From the NCBI RefSeq assembly GCF_026625125.1, contig NZ_CP113097.1, positions 4,636,001 to 4,700,000 on the forward strand: a stretch of DNA of 64,000 bases, in the 5' to 3' direction. The stretch comes from Pseudomonas putida (GTDB lineage Bacteria; Pseudomonadota; Gammaproteobacteria; Pseudomonadales; Pseudomonadaceae). Position 1 is the first letter of the stretch; every line of letters starts with the position of its first letter. Positions 46,501-54,782 of this stretch are shown here, piece by piece. Below the pieces are notes generated by a model. The model had not been told where the DNA came from, made no database searches, and worked only from the letters and a program-made list of their open reading frames with translations. Made by a program: the position numbers and the translations under genes.

Positions 46501-48096
46501 ACCAGTTCGGGGAGTGACCTGAACGTACGCGTTTCCGGCAAGGGCGGCTCGCAGGACAAACAGGCGGTCGTCCGCACTGCAGTGCCGGGCAGCCTGTATG
46601 GGCAACAGGGCATTCAGGTTCAGCTGGGCAGCGATGGCCGCTACGAAGGCACACGCATCGAGGGCGGTGAAGGTGATGTGCTGATCCAGAGTGCCGGTAC
46701 CCTGTCACTGCCCCAAGCCACCGACCACACCCAGCAGCGCTCACGCCAGCTCGATGGCAACGCCTGGGCCAAGGTCGGCAATCGCCCAGGCAGCACTGGC
46801 GTCGACGGCCGAGGCTATCTCAACCATGCCTGGGAGCAGGCAACCCAAACCAATGCCCAGGTGGCGCAGATCGACGGCAAAGGCCAAGTGCGCCTGACCA
46901 GCGGGGGCGACATGCTGCTCGAAGGCACGCGTATCGGCAGCCGCGAGGCCAAGGTCGGTGACACCCTCCTGCAAAGCGCTGGCCGCTTGCAAATCGAGGC
47001 TGCGAGCAATACCCGGCAGGCCACCGGCGGGGGCCTGGGCGGCGGTCTGGAGCTGGCCGTGAAGACCGGCACCACCCAAGGTGGCGCCATCGGGGGCCAC
47101 TTCAACCACGGCAAGAAGAACGAGGATGCTCGCCAGGCAATCGATGCGCAGTTGCAAAGCGCGGGCAAACTGACCCTCGGCAGCCGCGCTCGCGAGGACA
47201 TCGCTGTGCACCTGGCGGGCCTCCAGGCATCGGCCGAGTACATCGACATCGACGCCGCCAAGGGCGGTGTGCTGGTCGAAGCGTCATCCACTGTCGAGCG
47301 CCGCGACAACCTGGACATCACCGCTGGCGCCGGTTTCAACACGTCCAAGGGCGACACCGACACCCTTGGGCTGCATGGGCGTGCCCGAGTCGACCTGGAC
47401 AAACGCGACAACCTGATCTGGAACGCCGGCAACCTGCGCGCCGAGCGTATCGGCCTGCACAGCCGCGGCGACACCCGCATCGAAGGCGTGAGCCTGGAGG
47501 CCGGGCGCATCAGCGGCGCAATTGATGGCAACCTGCGCATCGCCAGCCGCAAGGACAGCGTCGATACCCTGACCGTAAACGGCGATGCACGGCTGAGCAA
47601 AGAGCAAAACCCGCAGGGCTATGTGAACGCTGCCACGGCCGTCGCGGGGCCGCTGGGAGGCAAGGTCAGGGAAAAAGCAGGTTCTGCCCTGGCCAAGGTC
47701 GACCCGGGCGTTTCGCCAACCTTCAGTCTCGATGTGTCGCATGTTCAGCGTGATGGCGTTGCCCAGCAGACGACGCTCAAGGGCAGCGAGGGGGTAGACC
47801 TTGCGGTGGGTGGTGACGCTCACCTGACGGGCGCACGCGTGCAATCGGCCATGGCTGACGTCACACTAACCGCCAGCGCGGTGACCAAGCAAACGCTGAG
47901 CGGCAATGATTACCGCCGCGATGTATCGATCGATGCGTCGAATTCGCCGGTAGACCTGAGTACCGCCATTGCCCAGATCAGCAAAGGCAAAGGCGCCGCA
48001 GACGGCGAAAATGCACTGGACTTAGGCCTGCTACGCACCAGTGGGCATAGCCGCAGTGAGCAGTGGGCTGCAGGGGTTGAAGGCAAAGCCAACTGA
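43570..48096 (+). CDS. TpsA filamentous haemagglutinin-like exoprotein
   Basis: It is a secreted or surface beta-helical adhesin exported by the TpsB pore. The 1508-residue protein has a signal peptide ending about residue 32 (LLASTSALAQ), the TPS secretion domain (GVPVIDIVAPNANGLSHNQF; the NPNGITLNG motif), and many haemagglutinin repeats with GSxV/GxxDL patterns to the end. The C terminus (LLRTSGHSRSEQWAAGVEGKAN) is repeat-like. There is no VENN or pretoxin motif, toxin domain or small immunity gene downstream, so an adhesin role is favoured over contact-dependent inhibition. AAAGAGAACGAG lies upstream of the start. Confidence 0.88.
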   Translation: MLTLSQIPAIRPDTLRWAIFLALLASTSALAQNGLEAATGPGGTPLINNNHGVPVIDIVAPNANGLSHNQFLDYNVARPGVVLNNALQAGQSQLAGALAANPQFQGHAASTILNEVISRNASLIEGPQEIFGRPADYILANPNGITLNGGSFINTTRAGFLVGTPELQDEQLKHLNTLNASGTLQVLAGGQRNAEGALDLIAPQLDSKGVLLAQGDLNVTVGRNRLRHDDGQVIEHLPGTPSSIDANLFGAMRAGRIRVVSTAEGAGVRVGPVQLKADQGITLQSAGALQVSGHADQSGELSTDHGALQLTAADDLRLGAVDGKAERIEIKAGKKLTLDAESRQSIAREQESWNKKFLFITRETYQRERTTTDQHVRGTQLQASDSVLLKSGADMRLVAADVAAGGDLTLDSAADLGIAAGTTSQRIEEQVRHRKDLWRGDSDTSQYQESAQGSTLNAARMTVKADDTLTVQGSKLHSRADLDITARNVDIGTTALQEQGTDRNYRGDLVSGTFFGGRKGNDTQGQRLAGSAVTADAKLKVAAEQVSIKGSNVHGAQDAVLHSDKGALAIEADHASTVATERDSSSKLFGLIGNDRERTQHKQQVLSSDVSSASNLRLASAEDLRIQGSKVTAAGHLQVEAKGDLSIGSTQSRDESQTSSQRRGFTASAKQTETAEDGKPESRQYAAGVAYEVVTTTGQQRETSQVASELTGATVGLNSGAHLQVNGSNVQAKAGDLDVQAKQLTLGATRNERESSSGSTHSGGGLKVTGGIDRLGSLFEGHRNNEGVTERDSKTQRTRLQASGDLKLSADELITEAASANAGNTLEITAKRIDNRAVQDTHDREVQRNDGSGSLGASLEYRDVTRPIERLVQGEEAARFQQASPEDAMVAPSGGGDMTLDHLKRLENQRRGFAQVSELAGASVKVKADTLDDQGTAWRANAGALQVDAQHHQLRAAENTREDSLQRLSYGGDLRVDTSSGSDLNVRVSGKGGSQDKQAVVRTAVPGSLYGQQGIQVQLGSDGRYEGTRIEGGEGDVLIQSAGTLSLPQATDHTQQRSRQLDGNAWAKVGNRPGSTGVDGRGYLNHAWEQATQTNAQVAQIDGKGQVRLTSGGDMLLEGTRIGSREAKVGDTLLQSAGRLQIEAASNTRQATGGGLGGGLELAVKTGTTQGGAIGGHFNHGKKNEDARQAIDAQLQSAGKLTLGSRAREDIAVHLAGLQASAEYIDIDAAKGGVLVEASSTVERRDNLDITAGAGFNTSKGDTDTLGLHGRARVDLDKRDNLIWNAGNLRAERIGLHSRGDTRIEGVSLEAGRISGAIDGNLRIASRKDSVDTLTVNGDARLSKEQNPQGYVNAATAVAGPLGGKVREKAGSALAKVDPGVSPTFSLDVSHVQRDGVAQQTTLKGSEGVDLAVGGDAHLTGARVQSAMADVTLTASAVTKQTLSGNDYRRDVSIDASNSPVDLSTAIAQISKGKGAADGENALDLGLLRTSGHSRSEQWAAGVEGKAN

Positions 48097-48104
48097 CCCA
48101 GAGC

Positions 48105-48132
48105 CCCTGTCGCCGGCAAACCGGCGACAGGG
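48105..48132. terminator. Hairpin between convergent tpsA and gspN
   Basis: CCCTGTCGCCGG and CCGGCGACAGGG form a perfect 12-bp stem with a CAAA loop between the tpsA stop (48096) and the gspN stop (48158). No T-run is present on either strand. It probably protects or terminates both transcripts. Confidence 0.65.
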
Positions 48133-48157
48133 CCATGAGCTGCCCGGCAACCGCTGC

Positions 48158-48817
48158 TTACCAACGCCACGTCTGTTGCCCCGTCAGTGCCTGTGGCCCC
48201 AGCAGCCGAGCAGCACGCAGCAGCGGTGTAAGTGCGGCGTCCGGCTGCAGTTCGGCCGCTATCACTGCCTGGCGCCCCAGAAGGTCTGCATCCAGCGCCA
48301 ACCGATGCTCACGCTGTTGTATCAGCTGCCCATGCAGGCGCCAGCCTGTGCGGCAATCCATTTCTACCCAGCCCTGCCCCAACCCCAGCGACCAAGGTTC
48401 GCTCAAAGCCAGGTCAGTGACCGCGATGCGGCCTTCGCTGGTACGGCACTGCCGCCCCGCGCCTTGCAGGCGCAGCGTGCCCTGCCACTGCCCGGCCAGG
48501 CGGTAGGCGGTCTGCACACTCGCCTGGGGAGCCTCTGCGGTAACGTGCATCCGCCAGCGCCATGGCCAGCCTTCGGCCTGCAACTGCCAGCCCTGGCCCT
48601 GAAAGCCCAGCTGTGCGTTGGCCTGCAAGCGCCACGGCTGCAACGCCCAGCGCACCGGCCCGACAGGCCCGACTTGCTGCGCCTGGCCCTGCCACAGGCT
48701 GCCGCTGACGCCCTGCATCGGCAGGCCAAAGCCCAGTGCAACCCAGGATGCCGGCAAATGCACCAGCAACGTCAGGCTGAACACCAGCCCGGCCCACAGC
48801 AGACCACGGCTGCTCAT
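48158..48817 (-). CDS. gspN: Type II secretion protein GspN
   Basis: It is an accessory inner-membrane protein of the T2SS, present in only some systems. The 219-residue protein has one N-terminal TM helix (LLWAGLVFSLTLLVHLPAS) and a periplasmic GspN domain (GVSGSLWQGQAQQV, GRIAVTDLALSEPWS). The ATG at 48815-48817 overlaps the gspM stop by 4 nt. It ends the gsp operon. Confidence 0.85.
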   Translation of the reverse strand: MSSRGLLWAGLVFSLTLLVHLPASWVALGFGLPMQGVSGSLWQGQAQQVGPVGPVRWALQPWRLQANAQLGFQGQGWQLQAEGWPWRWRMHVTAEAPQASVQTAYRLAGQWQGTLRLQGAGRQCRTSEGRIAVTDLALSEPWSLGLGQGWVEMDCRTGWRLHGQLIQQREHRLALDADLLGRQAVIAAELQPDAALTPLLRAARLLGPQALTGQQTWRW

Positions 48818-49200
48818 GGCTGCACCACCACGTCGAAACGCAGGCCTTCGGCATCCTGCTCCAAGCCCCACTGCAGCGGCTGAGCCCCCTCTGCACGCAA
48901 CGCCTGCAGCCAGCGCTGCAACACCTGCTCATCGGCCACCAGGCCGCGCAACTGCCACACCTTGCCTTGCACCTCGACCTCGGCCACGTCGATGCGCCGG
49001 GCCTGGGCAGACTGGCGCAGCCGCTCCAGGCTCACGGCTGGGCCGCTGTGGAAGGCGGCGGCCTGCACAGCCAGCCCATGCCACTGGCTGAGCTCGCGCC
49101 ATTGCGACACACCCTGACGCAGGGCCAGCAACGCCAGCAGAACGCCGATCAGGCACCCGGCAAGCAACATTCGATGACGCTCAAACCACTCGCGGGTCAT
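48814..49200 (-). CDS. gspM: Type II secretion protein GspM
   Basis: It partners GspL in the inner-membrane platform. The 128-residue protein has one TM helix (MLLAGCLIGVLLALLAL) and a short periplasmic ferredoxin-like domain. It is smaller than typical GspM (about 160 residues). It overlaps gspL and gspN by 4 nt each. The call relies largely on position. Confidence 0.8.
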   Translation of the reverse strand: MTREWFERHRMLLAGCLIGVLLALLALRQGVSQWRELSQWHGLAVQAAAFHSGPAVSLERLRQSAQARRIDVAEVEVQGKVWQLRGLVADEQVLQRWLQALRAEGAQPLQWGLEQDAEGLRFDVVVQP

Positions 49201-50285
49201 GTTGGCGCTCCCAGATCGAAAACCACGTGTGCCGAGGGTGCAGCGCTCAATACCTGCACCGCCGCAGCGGCGGCGCTGGCCATTTCGTGCCAGGGCGGCT
49301 CGCCCCCCTCGCCCTGCAGGCGCAGGTGCCAGCGCTGGCCGTCAAAGCGCACCGCTTGCAAGCGCCAGCCTGGGTGCTCATGCAGCCAGGCCTGCAGACG
49401 TGCCTGCAGGTCTTGAAGCTGGCGCTCGCGCAGGTGCTGTTGCAGCTCGCTTTCGCGCAGGCGCTTGAGGGCCTGCGCCGCTTGCCCAGGGCTGGCCTGG
49501 GCGCCGGTGACGGCCAGCACCTGCGCGCGCCAGGTGTGCACCTGCCGCCATTGCTGGCCCGCCCATAGCCCGCACCACACCACGGCCAGCATCAGGCAGG
49601 CGACAACAAGCCCACGCGGCAGAACAGGCATTCGGGGCGCGGAGCGTGCCTGACGGATGCGCTGGAACAGGCTTGGGAGGGTGTCGAGCGGCGCCAGGGT
49701 ACCTGGCCAGCGCCCGACCTGGCTGGCATTACGCAGGCTACCCCAGGGCTGCTGCGGCACCTCTCCCAGCGCGTCAGGCCAGGCCAGCCAATGGGCCTGC
49801 CCCTCTTCGCTGTGCCCCAGGTACAGGCACAAGCCAGGTGCGCGCTGCCACTGCCAGCCCGTCCCGGGCTCAGGCGTGGGCAACAGCTGGAACTCGGCCC
49901 AACAGCGCTCGATCTCAAGCCCCCATTGGCTGCACTGCCCACGCCATTCCTCGAGCGCCGCCCGCGCTACCGCCAACAGGCGCAACTGCCCTGCCTGGCG
50001 AGCGAGGCAAGCGCACTGCACCTGTTCGGCGTTCTCCAGCAAGTGGTCTTCCAGCAGCATGGGCCACTCGTCACGTTTGAGGCCTGGCGGCGCGGCCAGC
50101 TGAAACTGGCTGCACCGCTCGCCCGGGATGATCAGCGCTACCCGTGCACCCAGGTTCGCCGGGGGTTCGCCCTGCCCTTGCCGTTGGGCCACACCGTTTT
50201 CGACCAACAGCCAGTCCCAGACCACGCCCGGGCGCAGCAGCAACCATGGCCGCGCAGGCACACGTCGACGCCATTCAAGCTTCAT
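49197..50285 (-). CDS. gspL: Type II secretion protein GspL
   Basis: It anchors the GspE ATPase to the membrane. The 362-residue protein has a cytoplasmic actin-like domain (VALIIPGERCSQFQLAAPPG; EWPMLLEDHLLENAEQVQ), a TM helix at about 225-245 (LPRGLVVACLMLAVVWCGLW) and a periplasmic ferredoxin-like domain. The ATG at 50285 overlaps the gspJ stop; a TTG four codons upstream is not favoured. Confidence 0.86.
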   Translation of the reverse strand: MKLEWRRRVPARPWLLLRPGVVWDWLLVENGVAQRQGQGEPPANLGARVALIIPGERCSQFQLAAPPGLKRDEWPMLLEDHLLENAEQVQCACLARQAGQLRLLAVARAALEEWRGQCSQWGLEIERCWAEFQLLPTPEPGTGWQWQRAPGLCLYLGHSEEGQAHWLAWPDALGEVPQQPWGSLRNASQVGRWPGTLAPLDTLPSLFQRIRQARSAPRMPVLPRGLVVACLMLAVVWCGLWAGQQWRQVHTWRAQVLAVTGAQASPGQAAQALKRLRESELQQHLRERQLQDLQARLQAWLHEHPGWRLQAVRFDGQRWHLRLQGEGGEPPWHEMASAAAAAVQVLSAAPSAHVVFDLGAPT

Positions 50286-50872
50286 GAACGCCCCCAAGGG
50301 AGCGTGAAGGTGCAGACATAGGGGGCTCCGTCGCGCTGCAATTGCACGCGCACACCCCGGCCGGGGTGCACGGGTTGATCAGAAGGCCAGGGCAGCCAGC
50401 GGCCTCCCTGGTGATAAAGCACATTCAGCGCACTGACCTGCTGCAGTTGCTCACGCATGATCCAACGGGGTTCGCTGGCCGCGTACAAGTCTGCCGAGGT
50501 TTCCAGTATCAGGCGCTGCTCACGGGCGTCGAAGCGCAGGCGTTGGCGCTGCAGGCGCGAGCCACCTTCGGCCTCAGGCACAGCCGTGGCTGCCACCCAG
50601 AGCAACTGCTGGCGGTCGGGCTGCCAGTCGAGCCAGCGGCTGGCCAGTGGCAGGCGTTGCTCATACACCCGGCGTAATACCGGGCTGTCGAAGCGCCGCT
50701 CCAGGGCCAGGCAGAACTCCAGCACACTGTACTCCTGGCCCGTCACCTGCAGCCGCTCGCGAACCTTGAGCCAGCCATTGACCAGCGCCGCGAGCATGAC
50801 CCCAAGCAGCGCGGTCAAGGCCATGGCCACCATCAGTTCGATCAGGGTCAAGCCTGCCTGCCGCCGCTTCAT
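50282..50872 (-). CDS. gspJ: Type II secretion minor pseudopilin GspJ
   Basis: It is a minor subunit at the tip of the pseudopilus. The 196-residue protein has a prepilin signal cut before the methylated residue, QAG/LTLIELMVAMALTALLG, with Glu5 present, followed by a globular domain. The start ATG at 50870-50872 overlaps the gspI stop by 4 nt. The frame continues upstream only as noise. Confidence 0.87.
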   Translation of the reverse strand: MKRRQAGLTLIELMVAMALTALLGVMLAALVNGWLKVRERLQVTGQEYSVLEFCLALERRFDSPVLRRVYEQRLPLASRWLDWQPDRQQLLWVAATAVPEAEGGSRLQRQRLRFDAREQRLILETSADLYAASEPRWIMREQLQQVSALNVLYHQGGRWLPWPSDQPVHPGRGVRVQLQRDGAPYVCTFTLPWGRS

Positions 50873-51237
50873 GGACGCTCCAGAAAAACCGTGTACTGGC
50901 CCAGCGGCAGGCGTTGATCGCGGTCGGCATACAGTTGCATCTCGCCGCGGCGCAGGTCGCGCACACCGGTACGGCGCAGCTGCAGCTGCCAGTGGCACGC
51001 CTGCCCGCCCTGGCTCAACACACCACTGGGCTGGTTGCTGGCCGGCCAGTACTGCTCCACGGCAAAGCGTGCCTGCAGCTCGCGAGCGCACAGCACGCCA
51101 AGGCGATGCCATTGCACACTGTCCTGAACGGCCAGGCGCTGACGCAGAACCTGGCTGGTGATCACCGCCAGCACGGCGGCAATCGCCAGGGCCACGGTCA
51201 CCTCCAGCAGGGTGAAGCCCTGTTGCCTGCGCTTCAT
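50869..51237 (-). CDS. gspI: Type II secretion minor pseudopilin GspI
   Basis: It nucleates the pseudopilus with GspJ and GspK. The 122-residue protein has the prepilin motif QQG/FTLLEVTVALAIAAVLA with Glu5. It overlaps gspH and gspJ by 4 nt each. Confidence 0.87.
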   Translation of the reverse strand: MKRRQQGFTLLEVTVALAIAAVLAVITSQVLRQRLAVQDSVQWHRLGVLCARELQARFAVEQYWPASNQPSGVLSQGGQACHWQLQLRRTGVRDLRRGEMQLYADRDQRLPLGQYTVFLERP

Positions 51238-51671
51238 GGTTCCACCCCCACACGCAACTGGCCGTTACGCCCCCACGCCCAGCGCTGGCTGCCACCGGCC
51301 CAGTGCCAGCGCACCGAACCCGGTTGAGCCCACCCTTGCGGCGTGAACTGCAGAGGCGGCTGCAGGCTGGCCGGCCAGTCGGGGCGCAGCCCTTTGGGCC
51401 AGTCCCCAACGCTCGCGGGTTCGGCCACCCAGCCCTCGCGCTCACGCCGCACGAACTCTGGGCGCTGGCCGGTCCAGCGCAACCCGCGCAGTTGCCCGGC
51501 ATGCCGGGCCAGTGCAGCCTGGGAGCGGACCTGCGCAGCCAGCCGCTGCAACGCCTGATCGACGCTGGCCTTGCCGCTGTCCAGCCAGGCCACGGCAAGC
51601 CCGGTCATGAGGCCGGCAATGGCCAGCACCACGAGCAATTCGAGCAGGCTGAAACCGCGCTGCAGGCGCAT
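51234..51671 (-). CDS. gspH: Type II secretion minor pseudopilin GspH
   Basis: It links the pseudopilus tip to the GspG shaft. The 145-residue protein has the prepilin motif QRG/FSLLELLVVLAIAGLMTG with Glu5 and a Trp-rich globular domain. It starts 3 nt after the gspG stop. Confidence 0.87.
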   Translation of the reverse strand: MRLQRGFSLLELLVVLAIAGLMTGLAVAWLDSGKASVDQALQRLAAQVRSQAALARHAGQLRGLRWTGQRPEFVRREREGWVAEPASVGDWPKGLRPDWPASLQPPLQFTPQGWAQPGSVRWHWAGGSQRWAWGRNGQLRVGVEP

Positions 51672-51674
51672 CGC

Positions 51675-52109
51675 TCACAGCGCCCAGTTGCCCAGGTCGG
51701 CGTCCTGGCCTTCGCCGCCCGGCACACCATCGGCGCCCAACGAATACACATCGACCCGGCCATGCTCGCCAGGCATACGGTACTGATACGGGGTGCCCCA
51801 CGGGTCATCCGGCAGGCGGCGTACATAACCATCGCTGCGCCAGGCACGCGGCAGCGGCTCCTGGGCCGGTTTTTTCACCAGCGCAGCCAGGCCTTGCTCA
51901 TTGCTGGGAAAGCGCAGGTTGTCCAGCCGGTACATGTCCAGCGCCTGCTCGAGCGTGCTCAGGTCGGCCATGACTTTCTGCCGCATGGCCTTGTCCTGGT
52001 TGCCCAGCACGCTGGGCGCGACCACGGCGATCAGCAGGCCGATGATGAAAATCACCACCATGATTTCCATCAGGGTGAAGCCGTGTTGGCGCTTGCGTCG
52101 ATGCTGCAT
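51675..52109 (-). CDS. gspG: Type II secretion major pseudopilin GspG
   Basis: It forms the shaft of the pseudopilus. The 144-residue protein has the prepilin motif QHG/FTLMEIMVVIFIIGLLIA, a typical GspG body (DMYRLDNLRFPSNEQGLAAL) and the C-terminal calcium-site segment (DVYSLGADGVPGGEGQDADLGNW, in parts). The ATG at 52107-52109 has AGGAG 7 nt upstream, so it is preferred over the ATG six codons earlier. Confidence 0.93.
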   Translation of the reverse strand: MQHRRKRQHGFTLMEIMVVIFIIGLLIAVVAPSVLGNQDKAMRQKVMADLSTLEQALDMYRLDNLRFPSNEQGLAALVKKPAQEPLPRAWRSDGYVRRLPDDPWGTPYQYRMPGEHGRVDVYSLGADGVPGGEGQDADLGNWAL

Positions 52110-52127
52110 GGGGTTGCTCCTAGTCAT

Positions 52128-53330
52128 CTACAGTTGCAGGCCCTGGTTGAGTTGCATGATCGGCAGCAGCACCGCCAGCACGATGAACAGCACGACGGCG
52201 CCCATCACCAGGATCATCAGGGGTTCGAAAAGCGCCATGGCCGTATCCACCTGGCGGGCAAAGCCACGCTCCTGGTCGTCGGCCACCCGCTCGAGCATGT
52301 CGGCCAAGGTGCCGCTGGCCTCGCCACTGCCGACCATGTTCACCAGCAAGGGCGGGAACTGCTGGCAGGCGTCCAGCGCCCGGTGCAGGCTGGTGCCGCC
52401 CTGCACCTGCTGGCGCACCTGCTCCATGGCCAGGCGGATGCGGCGGTTGCCGACGGTTTCAGTGGCCACCTGCAAGGCTTCGAGCAGCGCGACGCCGCTG
52501 CTGGTGAGGATCGCCAGGCTGCGCGCCAGGCGGGCACTTTCCAGCACCTGCAACAGCCCGCCTGCGCGCGGCAGGCGCAACAGCAGGTCGTCGCGGCGCA
52601 GGCACCAGTGCGGCTTGCGCAGCAACCAGCTGGCCAGCAGCGACGTGAGGGCAGCCAGCCCCAGCAGCCAGGGGCCGGCGTGCACCAGGCCCTGGCTCAG
52701 GGCGATCAGCAAGGAGGTGATCAGCGGCAGGCTCTGCCCGGCATGGGCAAACTGTTCGGTGAGCTTGGGTACGACGAAGGTCATCAGGCCGATCACCACC
52801 GCCAGCGATACGCCCATCAGCACGCAGGGGTAGATCAGTGCGGTACGCGCCTTGTGCTGCTGGCGCTGTACCTGTTCCAGGTGGTCTGCAAGCCGGGTAA
52901 GCACCTGGGCCAACCGCCCCGAGCGCTCACCGGCTTCCACCAGCGCGCAGTACAGGCCGGTGAAAGGCGCGCCCTGGCGGGCCAGGCTGCGGGCCAGGCC
53001 AAGGCCTTCGGCGAGCGAGCCACGCAGGGCCACCAGCACCCCGTGCAGGGCTGGCTGGCGCAACTGGCGTTCAAGCGTCGCCAAGGCATCGACCAGGGGG
53101 ATGCCCGCGCCGGTCAAGGTCGCCAGCTGGCGTGTCAGCTCACACAGCTGGGCACGGCTCAGGCGTTGTCGGCGAGGCTGTCGGGCACCGTTTTCCAAGC
53201 GCTGCAACTGGCGGGGGAACAAACCCTGCTCGCGCAGCAACTGGCGTGCATGGCGTTCGCTATCGGCCTGCAGGCTGGCTTTGTGGGTCTTGCCGGCCAG
53301 ATCAACGGCCTGGTAACGAAAGGTCGGCAT
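52128..53330 (-). CDS. gspF: Type II secretion inner-membrane protein GspF
   Basis: It is the polytopic platform protein. The 400-residue protein has two repeated cytoplasmic domains ([18 protein letters not shown] and [18 protein letters not shown]) and three TM helices. It starts 3 nt after the gspE stop. Confidence 0.93.
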   Translation of the reverse strand: MPTFRYQAVDLAGKTHKASLQADSERHARQLLREQGLFPRQLQRLENGARQPRRQRLSRAQLCELTRQLATLTGAGIPLVDALATLERQLRQPALHGVLVALRGSLAEGLGLARSLARQGAPFTGLYCALVEAGERSGRLAQVLTRLADHLEQVQRQQHKARTALIYPCVLMGVSLAVVIGLMTFVVPKLTEQFAHAGQSLPLITSLLIALSQGLVHAGPWLLGLAALTSLLASWLLRKPHWCLRRDDLLLRLPRAGGLLQVLESARLARSLAILTSSGVALLEALQVATETVGNRRIRLAMEQVRQQVQGGTSLHRALDACQQFPPLLVNMVGSGEASGTLADMLERVADDQERGFARQVDTAMALFEPLMILVMGAVVLFIVLAVLLPIMQLNQGLQL

Positions 53331-53333
53331 GGG

Positions 53334-54782
53334 TCAGCCCTGCACCACGCGCAGTACTTCGGCCAGGCTGGTCTCGCCGCGGGCCAGGCAGTCACTGGCC
53401 ATCGCTACCAGGCTCTGGCGGCGCTCGGCCAGGTAGTCCTGCATGGCCAGTTCACTGGCGCCGTCATACAGCAGGCCGATGAGACCGGCGTCCAGTTCGA
53501 TGAATTCGTACAGGCCCAAACGGCCGATATAGCCAGTGCCCTGGCACTGCTCGCAGCCCACCGCGTGGTAACTGCTGCCCAGCGCCGCCAGCTCAGGCCA
53601 CAGCGCACGTTCGGCCGGCTGCAGGGGCTGCGCCACGGCGCAATGGCACAACCGCCGCACCAGGCGCTGGGCCAGTACACCGCGCAGGCACGATGCGATC
53701 AGGAACGGCTCGACGCCCATGTCGCGCAAGCGGGTGACCGCGCCCACTGCGCTGTTGGTGTGCAACGTCGACAGGACCAGGTGGCCGGTGAGGCTCGCCT
53801 GCACGGCGATCTGCGCAGTTTCCTGGTCGCGGATTTCGCCGAGCATGATCACATCCGGGTCCTGGCGCAGGATGGCACGCAGGCCGCTGGCAAAGGTCAG
53901 CCCGGCGCGCGGGTTGATGGCCGTCTGGCCGATGCCGGCGATGGCGTATTCCACCGGGTCCTCCACGGTGAGGATATTGCGGCTGCCGTCATTGAGGCTG
54001 TTGAGGCTGGCGTACAGGGTAGTGGTCTTGCCCGACCCGGTCGGCCCGGTAGACAGCACAATGCCGTTTGGCCTTGTCAGGCAGCTGCGCAGGCCGCGCA
54101 GTACTGCCGGGGGCATGCCCAGGTTGTCCAACGCCAGCAAACTGGCCTGTTTGTCGAGCACACGCATGACCACGCGCTCACCGTGGATGCCGGGCAAGGT
54201 CGAGACGCGCACGTCCACCTCACGCCCGGCGGCGCGCAAGGTGATACGGCCGTCCTGGGGCTGGCGTTTCTCGGCGATGTCCAGGCGCGCCATGACCTTG
54301 ATCCGCGACACCAGCATGGCCGACAGCGCGCGCGGCGGGCGCAACACCTCGCGCAGGTGGCCGTCGACACGCAGACGCACCACCAGGCTCTGCTCGAAGG
54401 TCTCGATATGGATGTCCGAAGCGCGCAGGCGCAGGGCCTGGCCGAACAGGCCGTTGATCAGGCGGATCACCGGCGCTTCATCATCGCTTTCGAGCAGGTC
54501 CTCGATGCGCGGCATTTCGCTCATCAGGCTGTCCAGGTCGACCTGTTCGCCGATGCCTTCGATCAGTGCTTCGGTGGCGGCATCCCCGGCCTGATACAAC
54601 TGGCCGAGGCGTTCGTCGAACGCCGCAGCTTCCAGGTAGTGCAGGGCCACGGGCTGGCCGTGCACACGCAGCAGCTCCTGCAGCTGGTTACTGTCGGCAT
54701 CGCGGCGCAGCCACAACTGCCAGCCAGCCTCGGTCGGGGCCATGGCCAGCCCGGCCTGACGCGCAAGGCGATAGGGCAACAT
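53334..54782 (-). CDS. gspE: Type II secretion ATPase GspE
   Basis: It is the hexameric ATPase that drives pseudopilus assembly. The 482-residue protein has an N-terminal GspL-binding domain, Walker [18 protein letters not shown], Asp box [11 protein letters not shown], Walker [17 protein letters not shown], a His box, and a late Cys motif (CHC then CEQC). The first Cys pair is C-x-C where the family normally has C-x2-C. The ATG at 54782 overlaps the gspD stop; a GTG one codon earlier also exists. Confidence 0.93.
   Translation of the reverse strand: MLPYRLARQAGLAMAPTEAGWQLWLRRDADSNQLQELLRVHGQPVALHYLEAAAFDERLGQLYQAGDAATEALIEGIGEQVDLDSLMSEMPRIEDLLESDDEAPVIRLINGLFGQALRLRASDIHIETFEQSLVVRLRVDGHLREVLRPPRALSAMLVSRIKVMARLDIAEKRQPQDGRITLRAAGREVDVRVSTLPGIHGERVVMRVLDKQASLLALDNLGMPPAVLRGLRSCLTRPNGIVLSTGPTGSGKTTTLYASLNSLNDGSRNILTVEDPVEYAIAGIGQTAINPRAGLTFASGLRAILRQDPDVIMLGEIRDQETAQIAVQASLTGHLVLSTLHTNSAVGAVTRLRDMGVEPFLIASCLRGVLAQRLVRRLCHCAVAQPLQPAERALWPELAALGSSYHAVGCEQCQGTGYIGRLGLYEFIELDAGLIGLLYDGASELAMQDYLAERRQSLVAMASDCLARGETSLAEVLRVVQG

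Noticed and set aside
47900..48157. Contact-dependent inhibition toxin tip and immunity gene
   Set aside because: The exoprotein ends in repeat-like sequence, there is no VENN motif, and the next gene is gspN on the other strand.
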